Shown: positions 35,351 through 43,589 of the stretch, in pieces
Position numbering within the stretch: position 1 is the stretch's first letter
Layout: every line of letters begins with the position of its first letter
Origin: Microbacterium excoecariae
GTDB lineage: Bacteria > Actinomycetota > Actinomycetes > Actinomycetales > Microbacteriaceae
Assembly (NCBI RefSeq): GCF_011326725.1
Contig: NZ_JAANCO010000002.1
Location: forward strand, 231,376 to 295,375
DNA length: 64,000 bases
Reading direction: 5' to 3'
Notes under the pieces: model-generated
What the model saw: only the letters and a program-made list of their open reading frames with translations
What the model was told of the DNA's origin: nothing
Database searches by the model: none
Program-made: the position numbers and the translations under genes

Positions 35351-37150
35351 TTATTCAGGAGATCCACAAGGAGAGTCAAGTCGTGATATTTCGCCGGGGT
35401 GAACGGTGGGTGTCGAAACGATGTCGATCGCGCCCGTGCGTCGCGCCGTCGTGGCGACCTCGAGCCGCGCGGTCTCGCCGGGGGCGAGCACCGTCGTCCA
35501 GGCGACGACGCTGCGGCCCTCGTGCGTACCGAGGATCGAGGCGTCTCCCGCCCTCGCCTCGATGTCGCCGGGAGAGGATCCCTCGGGCAGGTACACGTAG
35601 GCGACCGTGCGCGTCATCCCGGCCTCGACCCCGCCGATCGTCTCGGTGCCCGCGGCGGAGCCGAGGACGTAGTCGGGCAGCACGGTCGCGGCGTCGGCGG
35701 GCGCGGTGCTCGTGAGCTCGACGCCGACCGACAGCCGCGCCTGGTCGGTGGCGCTGCACCAGGCGGCGCCCGCGGCCGCCTCCATGAAGTAGTCCATCTT
35801 CGAGCCGGTGCCGTCGTTGAGGTACACGCCGACGCCCGTCGTCTCGGTGTCGGTCTCGGGCAGCCCGCCCGCGAGCGTCGTCTCCGCGAGGACGGTCTGC
35901 TCGTCGGCGTGCGCGCTCCAGACGAGGACGCGGCGCTCGGATCCGGCCCGGGCGAGCGCCTCGATCATGGCGGCGGGCTCGCCGGATCCGCTCATCACGG
36001 CGTCGAAGACGGCGGCGGTCACGGCGCCGAAAGCCGCGTCCTGCTCCGCGGGGACCGTGATCTGGGCGTAGAGGTCGCTGAGGAGCATTGGCACGAGCGT
36101 CTCCTCGGTCGCCGTGCCGCCCGTGGGGAGCTCCACGCCGCCGACCGCGCCGACGAGGTAGGACAGCGCCACGGGGTCGAGCGCGATGACGCCGTCGACC
36201 TCGCCGCCGTGCTCGGCCTGCCACATCGCGGTCGCGAGCTGGGCCGAGACGGCGAAATCGGGGACCTGCGTGACGTTCTGCATGTACGACTCGGGGTCGT
36301 CGCCGAAGATCGCGCGCAGCTCACCCGTGGCGACGTCCGCGGCGCTCGTGACACGGCCGAAGGATCCGCCCGCGACCTGGTCGGCGATCTCGAGGCGCCC
36401 GGCGTCCGCCGTGAGGTGGATGACGTTGCCGGCGATGCCGCCGAGCGAGCGCCACTCGGCGTTGTTCTGGGCGAGCAGGAGGTAGTCGCGCGGGCCGTCG
36501 GATCCGAGCATCGAGGGCAGGAGGCTCGTCGCGTTCTCGAGCGCCTCCGTGACGTCGGCGACGCGGTCCAGCTGCTCGCCCGCCTCGGCCGTGGCCTCGC
36601 GCAGCGGCTTCACGAGGGGTGCCGTATCGATCGCGGCGACCGCCGCCGCGGCGCGCTGGGCCTCGGCGTTCGCGGTGCGGGCCGTCTCGGCGGATCCGGC
36701 GAGCGGCGCGAGATCGATCGCGCCGCCGTCGGGGGAGAACAGCCCGCCGGTGACGTCGGCGAACGTCGTCGCGAGCGGGGCGACGGCGCCGGAGACCGCG
36801 GTGTCGAGGGCGTCCGTGAGGGTCGTGACGGCGCCGAGCTGCGGGCCGATCCACGGAAGCGCGCCGTACGCGCGCCAGACGGGATCCGCCGTCAGCTCGC
36901 GGGCCCGGGACGTCTCCGCGGCGATGTCGTCGACCGTGTCGGCGAGCGCGGCGGGGTCGGCGGCGAGGGAGCCGCCCATGTCGCCCGCGATCTCCTGCGC
37001 GCGCTCGACGTGATCGATCGCCTCGGTGGCGCGGATCCCGACCCACACGGCGCCCGCGAGGAAGATCAGCAGGAGGGCGGCGAGGACCCCGGCGACCCAG
37101 CGTCCGGCGACGCGGCGGGCGGAGGGGCGGGAGGTCGAAGGCACCGGCAC
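35351..37150 (-). CDS. DUF4012 domain membrane protein
   Basis: A 599-residue protein with one N-terminal transmembrane segment (about 18-40) and a long extracytoplasmic part. LLAQNNAEWRSLGGIAGN in the middle is the most characteristic DUF4012 stretch. DUF4012 genes are often found in exopolysaccharide loci of actinobacteria, and the Wzb/Wzc-type genes begin 0.9 kb away, but no activity is known. Start taken at GTG 37150; a second GTG at 37144 is equally possible and neither has a strong ribosome site. Confidence 0.8.
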   Translation of the reverse strand: MPVPSTSRPSARRVAGRWVAGVLAALLLIFLAGAVWVGIRATEAIDHVERAQEIAGDMGGSLAADPAALADTVDDIAAETSRARELTADPVWRAYGALPWIGPQLGAVTTLTDALDTAVSGAVAPLATTFADVTGGLFSPDGGAIDLAPLAGSAETARTANAEAQRAAAAVAAIDTAPLVKPLREATAEAGEQLDRVADVTEALENATSLLPSMLGSDGPRDYLLLAQNNAEWRSLGGIAGNVIHLTADAGRLEIADQVAGGSFGRVTSAADVATGELRAIFGDDPESYMQNVTQVPDFAVSAQLATAMWQAEHGGEVDGVIALDPVALSYLVGAVGGVELPTGGTATEETLVPMLLSDLYAQITVPAEQDAAFGAVTAAVFDAVMSGSGEPAAMIEALARAGSERRVLVWSAHADEQTVLAETTLAGGLPETDTETTGVGVYLNDGTGSKMDYFMEAAAGAAWCSATDQARLSVGVELTSTAPADAATVLPDYVLGSAAGTETIGGVEAGMTRTVAYVYLPEGSSPGDIEARAGDASILGTHEGRSVVAWTTVLAPGETARLEVATTARRTGAIDIVSTPTVHPGEISRLDSPCGSPE

Positions 37151-37173
37151 AGGATACGTGAGGGGCCGGTCCG

Positions 37174-37980
37174 CTATCCGAGCGCGGTGCCCGCGAGCGC
37201 GAGGGCGACGCCCGCGGCGTTGTACACGGCGTGCACGCCGACGGCGGTCCAGACACGGCCCGTGAGGACGACGACGCCCGCGCACGTCGCGCCCACGAGG
37301 GCGAGGGCCGCGGTCTGGCCCCAGTCGGCGATGCCGACCGTGATGGCGTGGACCGCGACGAACGCGGCCGTCGAGCACACGATCGCCAGCAGGGCGCCCT
37401 CGAGCCCGCGCCGCGCGATCCGGTACACGGCCACGACGATGACGCCGTGGAACAGGAGCGACTCGACGACGGGCGCCACGACGATGGGGGAGATCACGGA
37501 GAGGAACAGCCAGCCGTCGGGCAGCGCGCCGTTGATCATCGGATAGGTCGGCAGCGCGCCGGAATCGCCCGCGGCGACGGCGAGCCATCCCTGCACCACC
37601 CGTAGGACGAGCCCGAATCCGACGGCCCACAGGAGGTCGAGGGCGCGGATCCGCAGGAGACCCCGCGGGACGCCGCGCGTGAAGGCGACGACGACGGGCG
37701 CGAGCATGCCGGCCCACAGCACGACGTCGGCGAGGATCACGCCCGCGAACCCCACGACGGCGCGGCCGACGAAGATCGACCCGATCGTGCCCACGCCGAG
37801 GCCGATCGCGACCCAGCCGAGCAGCTCGACGTTCCACCGGCGCGCCGTGCGGCTGCCCTCGAGCCAGGTGCGGCTGCCGAGGGCCGGGCGATCGTCGGCG
37901 CGCGGGCGTCCACGAGCGCCGTCGCGGCTGCCCGCGCTCGGGCGGCGTGTCGGGGCGGGGGCGGCGGGCTCGTCGGTCAC
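37174..37980 (-). CDS. CPBP/Abi-type intramembrane protease-like protein, degenerate motif
   Basis: A 268-residue polytopic protein with an Arg/Pro-rich cytoplasmic N-terminus (~50 residues) and about seven hydrophobic segments. The CPBP motifs are recognisable as VVESLLFHGVI, FVAVHAI and VGVHAVYNAAG. In active members the first motif reads EExxxR; here the first Glu is Val and the Arg is His, so protease activity is doubtful. The start is GTG at 37980. Prenyl-endopeptidase or immunity roles known for the family are not testable here. Confidence 0.72.
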   Translation of the reverse strand: MTDEPAAPAPTRRPSAGSRDGARGRPRADDRPALGSRTWLEGSRTARRWNVELLGWVAIGLGVGTIGSIFVGRAVVGFAGVILADVVLWAGMLAPVVVAFTRGVPRGLLRIRALDLLWAVGFGLVLRVVQGWLAVAAGDSGALPTYPMINGALPDGWLFLSVISPIVVAPVVESLLFHGVIVVAVYRIARRGLEGALLAIVCSTAAFVAVHAITVGIADWGQTAALALVGATCAGVVVLTGRVWTAVGVHAVYNAAGVALALAGTALG

Positions 37981-38044
37981 GCGCACCACGGTACCGGCAC
38001 GCGCGTGTCGGTCGTGGCCCCTACGCTGGGGCGCGGAGGTAGTG

Positions 38045-38635
38045 ATGGTGGAGATCCTGACGGTGTGCACGGGCAACATCTGCCGCTCGCCCATGGCCGA
38101 ACTGATCCTCGGCGCGCGCCTTGCCGGCACCGGCATCCACGTGTCGAGCGCGGGGGTGCGCGCCCCCGTCGGTCGCGAGATGACCCCCGACGCCGCGCGG
38201 CTCGCGGAAGAGTCCGGGGCCGACCCGTCGGCGGCGTCCGCGCACCGCGCGCGCTACCTCGACGAGAGCGTGCTCGCGGGGGTCGACCTCGTGCTGGCGA
38301 TGACGCGCGAGCACCGGCGCGCGGCCGTCGAGCTCGCCCCGGCCAAGCTCAAGGTCGCCTTCACGGCGCGCGAGTTCGCGCGCCTGGCCGAGACCCTGAC
38401 CGACGCCGAGGTCCGGCAGGAGGTGGCGGGGGAGGCCGACCCGGCGCGCCGCCTGCGCCGGGCGCTCGACCTCGTCTCCTCGGCGCGGTTCGACGTGGAT
38501 CCGCCGGCGGATCCGTCGGACGACGACGTCGTCGACCCCTACCAGCGCTCCCGCGACGTCTACGACCAAGCGCTCGCCCAGCTCCTCCCGGGCGTCGAGC
38601 AGGTCGCGCGCGTCGCGCGGCTGGCGCTCGCCTGA
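38045..38635 (+). CDS. Low-molecular-weight protein tyrosine phosphatase (Wzb-like)
   Basis: A 196-residue phosphatase. The P-loop CTGNICRSPMAEL is at the N-terminus and the general-acid segment is DVVDPYQRSRDVYD near the C-terminus, with the catalytic Asp before ProTyr. It probably dephosphorylates the tyrosine kinase encoded 1.7 kb downstream, as Wzb does with Wzc. It is slightly longer than the usual 150-160 residues because of an insertion after about residue 90. Confidence 0.88.
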   Translation: MVEILTVCTGNICRSPMAELILGARLAGTGIHVSSAGVRAPVGREMTPDAARLAEESGADPSAASAHRARYLDESVLAGVDLVLAMTREHRRAAVELAPAKLKVAFTAREFARLAETLTDAEVRQEVAGEADPARRLRRALDLVSSARFDVDPPADPSDDDVVDPYQRSRDVYDQALAQLLPGVEQVARVARLALA

Positions 38636-38644
38636 GGTGACCGG

Positions 38645-38674
38645 GGGTGATTCGTTACGTGCGGCGAATCACCC
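38645..38674. promoter_or_regulatory. 10-bp inverted repeat upstream of the glycan-initiation gene
   Basis: GGGTGATTCG and CGAATCACCC are perfectly inverted with a 10-base spacer. The repeat lies 9 bases after the phosphatase stop and 91 bases before the polyprenyl transferase start. It may be a terminator without a T-tract or a regulator-binding site for the glycan genes; an AT-rich stretch (TATGCGATATGTTG) follows at about 38684. Confidence 0.45.
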
Positions 38675-38765
38675 GGAAACCTGTATGCGATATGTTGCAC
38701 GGGTACTTCATGGGCACCCCGGGTAGCGGGCGGGCCTATCCTCGATCCCCTCGGAAGGTGACCTC

Positions 38766-40256
38766 GTGACCGTCGTCTCGAGTGAGCGCGCGGACGTCAC
38801 GCCCAAACGCCGTTCCGGGGGCGCCCGCGCCTGGCAGCGCCGCTACGCGCTCGGCCTGTTCGTCACCGACGCGCTCGTGCTCGTCTGGGTCGTCATCGGC
38901 ACCCAGATCGGCTGGCTCGGCGCGCACTCGGAGGCCGACGTGTCGGTCGCGGGCGGCAACGTCATGCTGTCGTACACGACCTTCTCGGTCCTCCTCGTCC
39001 TCGGCTGGCTCGCGGCGCTCGCCCTGCGCGACACGCGGGATCCGCGGATCATCACGGTCGGGTGGGAGGAGTACCGCCGGGTGGTCGAGTCGAGCGTGCG
39101 CTTCTTCGGCATCGTCGCGATCGTCGCGGTGATCTTCCAGATCAACCTCTCCCGCGGATACCTGCTCATCGCCCTGCCGGCCGGCATACTCGTGCTCCTC
39201 GCGACGCGGTGGCTGTGGCGGCAGTGGGTCAACGTGCAGCGCGCGCAGGGGCTCTACCTCTCGCGGGTGCTGCTCGTGGGGACCCCGGAGGCGTCGGCGC
39301 ACTTCGCACGGGAGCTCGGGCGCGTGCGCTGGGCCGGGTATCTCCCCGTGGGCGCGTGCGTGCCGGTTGGCACCGACCCGGCCGCGCTCGCCGAGGAGGG
39401 CGTCGAGGTGCTCGGCGGATTCGACGACATCGAGCGGGTCGTGCAGGCGCGCGACATCGACACGGTGCTCGTGACGGGATCCGACCTCATGCCCCCGGGT
39501 AAGGTGCGCGAGATCTCCTGGATGCTCGAGCAGGGCCGTCGCCACCTCGCCGTCGCGCCGACGATCGCCGACGTGGCGGGCCCGCGGATCCGCATGCGCC
39601 CCGCCGCGGGCGCGCCGCTCATCCACGTCGAGACGCCGCGCTTCTCGTACGGGCAGCGCTTCGTCAAGCGCGCGGCCGACATCGTCATCTCGGCGCTCGC
39701 GATCGTGGGCCTCAGCCCGCTGCTCGTCGCGCTCGCGGTGATCGTGAAGGCGACCTCGAAGGGGCCGATCCTCTTCCGCCAGACCCGCGTGGGGCGCAAG
39801 GGCCGCGAATTCAAGATGCTGAAGTTCCGGTCGATGGTCGTCGACGCGGAGGCGCAGCTCGCCGCGCTCAGGGCCCTGGCCGACGCGGGCAACGACGTCA
39901 TGTTCAAAATGCGCGACGACCCGCGCGTAACGCGCGTGGGCCGCGTGATGCGGCGCTACAGCCTCGACGAGTTGCCCCAGCTGTTCAACGTGCTCGGCGG
40001 GCAGATGTCGCTCGTAGGGCCGCGCCCGCCGCTGCCGAGCGAGGTCGCCGAGTACGCCGACCACGTGCACCGGCGCTTCCTCGTCCAGCCCGGCATCACG
40101 GGCCTGTGGCAGGTCTCGGGTCGGTCGACCCTGTCGTGGGAGGAGACGGTGCGCCTCGACCTGTCGTACGTCGACAACTGGAGCCTCGTGGGCGACCTCA
40201 TCATCGTGCTGAAGACGGGCCGGGCCGTGCTCGCGCCCGGGGACACGGCGGCGTGA
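38766..40256 (+). CDS. Polyprenyl-phosphate glycosyl-1-phosphotransferase (glycan initiation)
   Basis: A 496-residue WbaP/CpsE-type enzyme that puts the first sugar phosphate on undecaprenyl phosphate. Four N-terminal hydrophobic segments (~20-145) are followed by a CoA-binding-like middle domain (LLVGTPEASAHFARELG) and a C-terminal bacterial sugar transferase domain: KGPILFRQTRVGRKGREF, KMLKFRSMV, LDELPQLFNVLGG and SLVGPRPPLPSE. The start is GTG at 38766. The sugar specificity is not readable. Together with the kinase next door this starts the surface polysaccharide. Confidence 0.92.
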   Translation: MTVVSSERADVTPKRRSGGARAWQRRYALGLFVTDALVLVWVVIGTQIGWLGAHSEADVSVAGGNVMLSYTTFSVLLVLGWLAALALRDTRDPRIITVGWEEYRRVVESSVRFFGIVAIVAVIFQINLSRGYLLIALPAGILVLLATRWLWRQWVNVQRAQGLYLSRVLLVGTPEASAHFARELGRVRWAGYLPVGACVPVGTDPAALAEEGVEVLGGFDDIERVVQARDIDTVLVTGSDLMPPGKVREISWMLEQGRRHLAVAPTIADVAGPRIRMRPAAGAPLIHVETPRFSYGQRFVKRAADIVISALAIVGLSPLLVALAVIVKATSKGPILFRQTRVGRKGREFKMLKFRSMVVDAEAQLAALRALADAGNDVMFKMRDDPRVTRVGRVMRRYSLDELPQLFNVLGGQMSLVGPRPPLPSEVAEYADHVHRRFLVQPGITGLWQVSGRSTLSWEETVRLDLSYVDNWSLVGDLIIVLKTGRAVLAPGDTAA

Positions 40257-40347
40257 GGGTTCGCGGGCGACGCGCGGCCGCCCGGTACGCTCGTGCGAGG
40301 GTGCTCCGGCGCCACGACAGCGATACGCCGCGTACCGAGGGAATTCT

Positions 40348-41766
40348 GTGGAACTGAGCGACTACATCCGGATCCTGCGCAAGAACTGGGTCGTCATCGC
40401 GGTGATCGCGCTCGTCGGGGTCGGGGCGGCCGCCGTGTTCTCGCTGACGCGCACGCCGATGTACGAGGCGACGAGCGAGGTGTTCGTCTCGAGCCAGGCC
40501 GGCGACACGATCGGCGAGCAGGCGCAGGGCAACACCTACACGCAGCAGCGCGTCGCCTCCTACGTGCAGCTCGCGACGAGCCCGCGGGTGCTGGATCCGG
40601 TCATCGCCGACCTCGGCCTGACGGAGTCGGCGACCGAGCTCGCCGAGCGCACGGAGGTCTCGAGCGCGCTCGAGACGACGATCATCCGGGTGACGGTGAC
40701 GGACGCGGATCCGCAGGCGGCGGCCGACGTGTCGAACTCGGTGACGGAGAACCTCACGGAGGCGATCACCGACGTCGAGACGCTGCCGGACAGCTCGTCG
40801 GTGCCCGTGAAGGTGACGCAGATCCAGGCGGCGACGGCGCCCGAGGCGCCGGTGAGCCCGGACGTGCCGCTGAACCTTGCGCTCGGGCTGCTCGTGGGCC
40901 TCGCGCTCGGCGTGGGCCTCGCGGTCATGCGGACGGTGCTCGACACCCGGGTGCGCTCGACGCGCGACATCGCGACCATCACCGACCGGCCGCTCATCGG
41001 CGCGATCCCGTTCGACCCGAAGTCGGCGGAGCGGCCGCTGATCCTGCACGCGGATCCGCAGCACCCCCGCAGCGAGGCGTTCCGCGCCCTGCGCACGAAC
41101 CTGCAGTTCCTCGACCTCGAGTCGGAGTCGAAGGGCCACAGCTTCGTCGTCACCTCGAGCGTGCCGGGGGAGGGGAAGTCGACGAGCGCCGTGAACCTCG
41201 CGATCGCGCTGGCCGACGCGGGCAAGCGCGTCATGATCGTCGACGCCGACCTGCGCAAGCCGAAGGTCGCCGAGTACTTCGGCATCGAGGGCGGCGTGGG
41301 CCTGACGGACGTCCTCATCGGGCGCGCGGAGCTGCAGGACGTGCTGCAGAAGTGGGGCAAGCGGTCGCTGTACGTGCTGCCGTCGGGCAAGGTGCCGCCG
41401 AACCCGAGCGAGCTGCTCGGCTCGTCGCGCATGCGCGCGCTCGTCGAGATGCTCATGAACGACCTCGACATCATCATCCTCGACGCGCCGCCGCTGCTGC
41501 CCGTCACGGACGCAGCCGTGCTGGCGAAGTTCACGAGCGGCGCGATGGTGGTCGTGGCGGCCGGATCCACGAAGCGCGACCAGGTGCAGGGCGCGCTGGA
41601 CGTGCTCGAGACCGTGCACGCGCAGGTCGCGGGCATCGTCGTGACGAAGGTCCCGCTGACGGGCCCCGACGCGGGCGACTACGGCTACGGATACGGGTAC
41701 GGGTATGGGCCCGAGCTGGAGGCAGCCCCGAAGGGTCGCGGGAGGAGAGCGCGCGGCAATGGCTAG
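40348..41766 (+). CDS. Polysaccharide co-polymerase / bacterial tyrosine kinase (Wzc-like)
   Basis: A 472-residue protein that combines an N-terminal Wzz chain-length domain (two membrane segments at ~15-35 and ~170-190) with a cytoplasmic BY-kinase. Walker A is SVPGEGKST, A' is VMIVDADLRKPKV, and B is IIILDAPPLLP. Near the C-terminus the sequence GDYGYGYGYGYGPEL offers five closely spaced tyrosines for autophosphorylation. The GTG at 40348 is 91 bases after the transferase. It probably sets chain length with the phosphatase at 38045. Confidence 0.92.
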   Translation: MELSDYIRILRKNWVVIAVIALVGVGAAAVFSLTRTPMYEATSEVFVSSQAGDTIGEQAQGNTYTQQRVASYVQLATSPRVLDPVIADLGLTESATELAERTEVSSALETTIIRVTVTDADPQAAADVSNSVTENLTEAITDVETLPDSSSVPVKVTQIQAATAPEAPVSPDVPLNLALGLLVGLALGVGLAVMRTVLDTRVRSTRDIATITDRPLIGAIPFDPKSAERPLILHADPQHPRSEAFRALRTNLQFLDLESESKGHSFVVTSSVPGEGKSTSAVNLAIALADAGKRVMIVDADLRKPKVAEYFGIEGGVGLTDVLIGRAELQDVLQKWGKRSLYVLPSGKVPPNPSELLGSSRMRALVEMLMNDLDIIILDAPPLLPVTDAAVLAKFTSGAMVVVAAGSTKRDQVQGALDVLETVHAQVAGIVVTKVPLTGPDAGDYGYGYGYGYGPELEAAPKGRGRRARGNG

Positions 41767-42733
41767 GGCGGCGAGGGGCGGCGCCGGCCGCGTGTTCGCG
41801 ATCATCGGCGTGGTGGCGCTGGCGGTCGCCGTCGGCGGTCTCTCGCTGTACGCCATGAACCGCGTGGGCCAGGCGCCCTCGGCGTCGCCCATCGCGAGCT
41901 CGTCGGCGTCCTCCCCGACGCCGACGGCGAGCGCGTCCCCCGCGGGCGACGCGGCCTCGGGCGACGGGGCCTCGGCCGAGCCCGCGGTCACGGTCGTGGC
42001 CGACACCCCGGCGGTGGCGGAGGAGCGCTTCCTCGCCCTCGGAGCCGGGGACATCGTCTGGCGCGGCACCGCCGGATCCTGCCAGGAGGGCGTGGCCCCG
42101 CTGCTCGAGCGCTCGACGGACGGCGGCGGCACCTGGACCGACGTCACGCCCACCTACCGCGGGGTGACGCAGCTCATGGGCCTGGATCCGTTCGCGGAGG
42201 AACAGGCCGACATCGTCGCGTCGCTGCTCGACGAGGAGTCGGAGGCGGATCCGTGCGAGACGCGCGCGATCCGCACCTTCAGCCAGGGCCAGTTCTGGGG
42301 CGACGAGGTCGAGCTGTTCGCGTCCGCGTCCTTCGTGACGCCGGGCCGGGCCGGCGTCGTCGCCGCGGGCGTAGACGTGTCGGCGCCGTGCGCGGAGCCG
42401 TTCGGGCTGCGCGCGGACGACGGGGTGGTCGCGGTCGTGTGTGACGGATCCGCCCAGGTCCTCCGCGACGGCGCGTGGGCCCCGCTCGGCGGCCTCTCGG
42501 ACGTCGTGGCGGTCGACATCGTCGACGGCACCGTTTACGCCGCCCACGGCGACGCATCGTGCGCGGGCCTCGCCGTCTCGGCGGCCGGCCCCGACGGCCT
42601 CGCCGCGTCGGTGGGCTGCGCCGCGCTGTCGGCCGCGGGCGAGATCGCGGGCCCCGTGGCGCTGGACGTCGTCGGGGCGCCCGGCAGCGAGACGGTGGCC
42701 GTGTGGGCCGGGGACGAGCTCGCGCGGGTCTGA
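41759..42733 (+). CDS. Hypothetical membrane-anchored extracellular protein
   Basis: A 324-residue protein with an N-terminal transmembrane segment (about 10-32), a Ser/Ala/Pro-rich spacer (~38-75) and an extracytoplasmic domain with six to seven cysteines. The stretch LLERSTDGGGTWTDVTP looks like a BNR/Asp-box (SxDxGxTW) unit of a beta-propeller, but only one clear copy is visible. It begins inside the end of the kinase gene (8-base overlap), so it belongs to the glycan operon. I do not recognise the family. Confidence 0.7.
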   Translation: MARAARGGAGRVFAIIGVVALAVAVGGLSLYAMNRVGQAPSASPIASSSASSPTPTASASPAGDAASGDGASAEPAVTVVADTPAVAEERFLALGAGDIVWRGTAGSCQEGVAPLLERSTDGGGTWTDVTPTYRGVTQLMGLDPFAEEQADIVASLLDEESEADPCETRAIRTFSQGQFWGDEVELFASASFVTPGRAGVVAAGVDVSAPCAEPFGLRADDGVVAVVCDGSAQVLRDGAWAPLGGLSDVVAVDIVDGTVYAAHGDASCAGLAVSAAGPDGLAASVGCAALSAAGEIAGPVALDVVGAPGSETVAVWAGDELARV

Positions 42734-43589
42734 CGCGCGACCCCGAAGGGCCCGCGCGCGTCGGTGGGGGCGCCGCCCAGGCCGGACGGGGGATGCCGAC
42801 ACCTGCATTGACGTCGTGGATGGAGCCCATCCCACGCGACAGCCGTATCGGGGGGAGGCACTACCCCCGGGCCCGGGGGCGTGGCACGGGAACGGCGCGG
42901 ATGTGATGGTCGGGCCCGTCGGGCGCGGTGCCGGGAGTGGGCACGGGCGTCGTGGATGGAGCCCATCGCACGCGGCAGCCGTATCGGGATGAGGCACTAC
43001 CCCGGGCCCGGGGGCGTGGCACGGGAACGGCGCGGATGTGATGGTCGGGCCCGTCGGGCGCGGTGCCGGGAGTGGGCACGGGCGTCGTGTCTTGCGTCGA
43101 TCGCACGCGGCAGCGACTCGTGCATGGACGCAGTTGGTTGGGTCGGTCGGCGCGGCATGGGAACGGGCGCTGAGGTCTGGTGCTTACGGTGCTTCGGGCC
43201 CCTTCGGGCGTGGCACTGAGAACGGAATGGACACGGTTGGACAGGCCGTCGGGTGTGGTGCGCCGCGGTGGCCGTGGCATTGCGGGCGCGGGCCCGCTGT
43301 GTGAGGACGCGACTGGCGTTGTATTGGCGCGGGCGGTGGCGTGAAGGGACGCGCTCTGCCGGCGCCGGGGAGACGGCGCCAAGGTGCCGCCTCAAGTCCG
43401 CGTGTGGGCTCGACGCCCCCGCTTCGGGGGATGCTGGGCTTGGCGCTGTCGCCTTCGGTGGCGCTCCGCATCGGAGCTGCCGGTTCCGGTGGTGTGGCGC
43501 TCGGCGCTCCCGTTGCCCGAGCTGCGTCGCGCGGCGCGACTGCTTCTGGCTTCACAGGCATCCAGCGTCGCGGCGCGCGGCCACACTCG
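42734..43589. other. Non-coding region with tandem repeat
   Basis: There is no supported gene in these 856 bases. The left part contains a 135-136-base tandem repeat (separate entry). The right part (43118-43589) keeps similar wording (GGCACGGGAACGG-like and GGCGCGG-rich strings) and looks like decayed repeat or lost coding sequence. Codon structure is absent on both strands. Confidence 0.6.
42812..43117. repeat. 135/136-bp tandem repeat, about 2.25 copies
   Basis: Copy 1 is 42812-42947 and copy 2 is 42948-43082; they match nearly base for base, with a few substitutions in the first ~50 bases. A partial, diverging third copy begins at 43083. Each copy starts CGTCGTGGATGGAGCCCAT. The repeat lies outside any gene, between the glycan-initiation operon and the HNH gene. 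Near identity means the duplication is recent. Confidence 0.85.

Noticed and set aside
42812..43117. CRISPR-like array
   Set aside because: The units are ~136 bases and nearly identical throughout, with no alternating unique spacers and no cas genes nearby.
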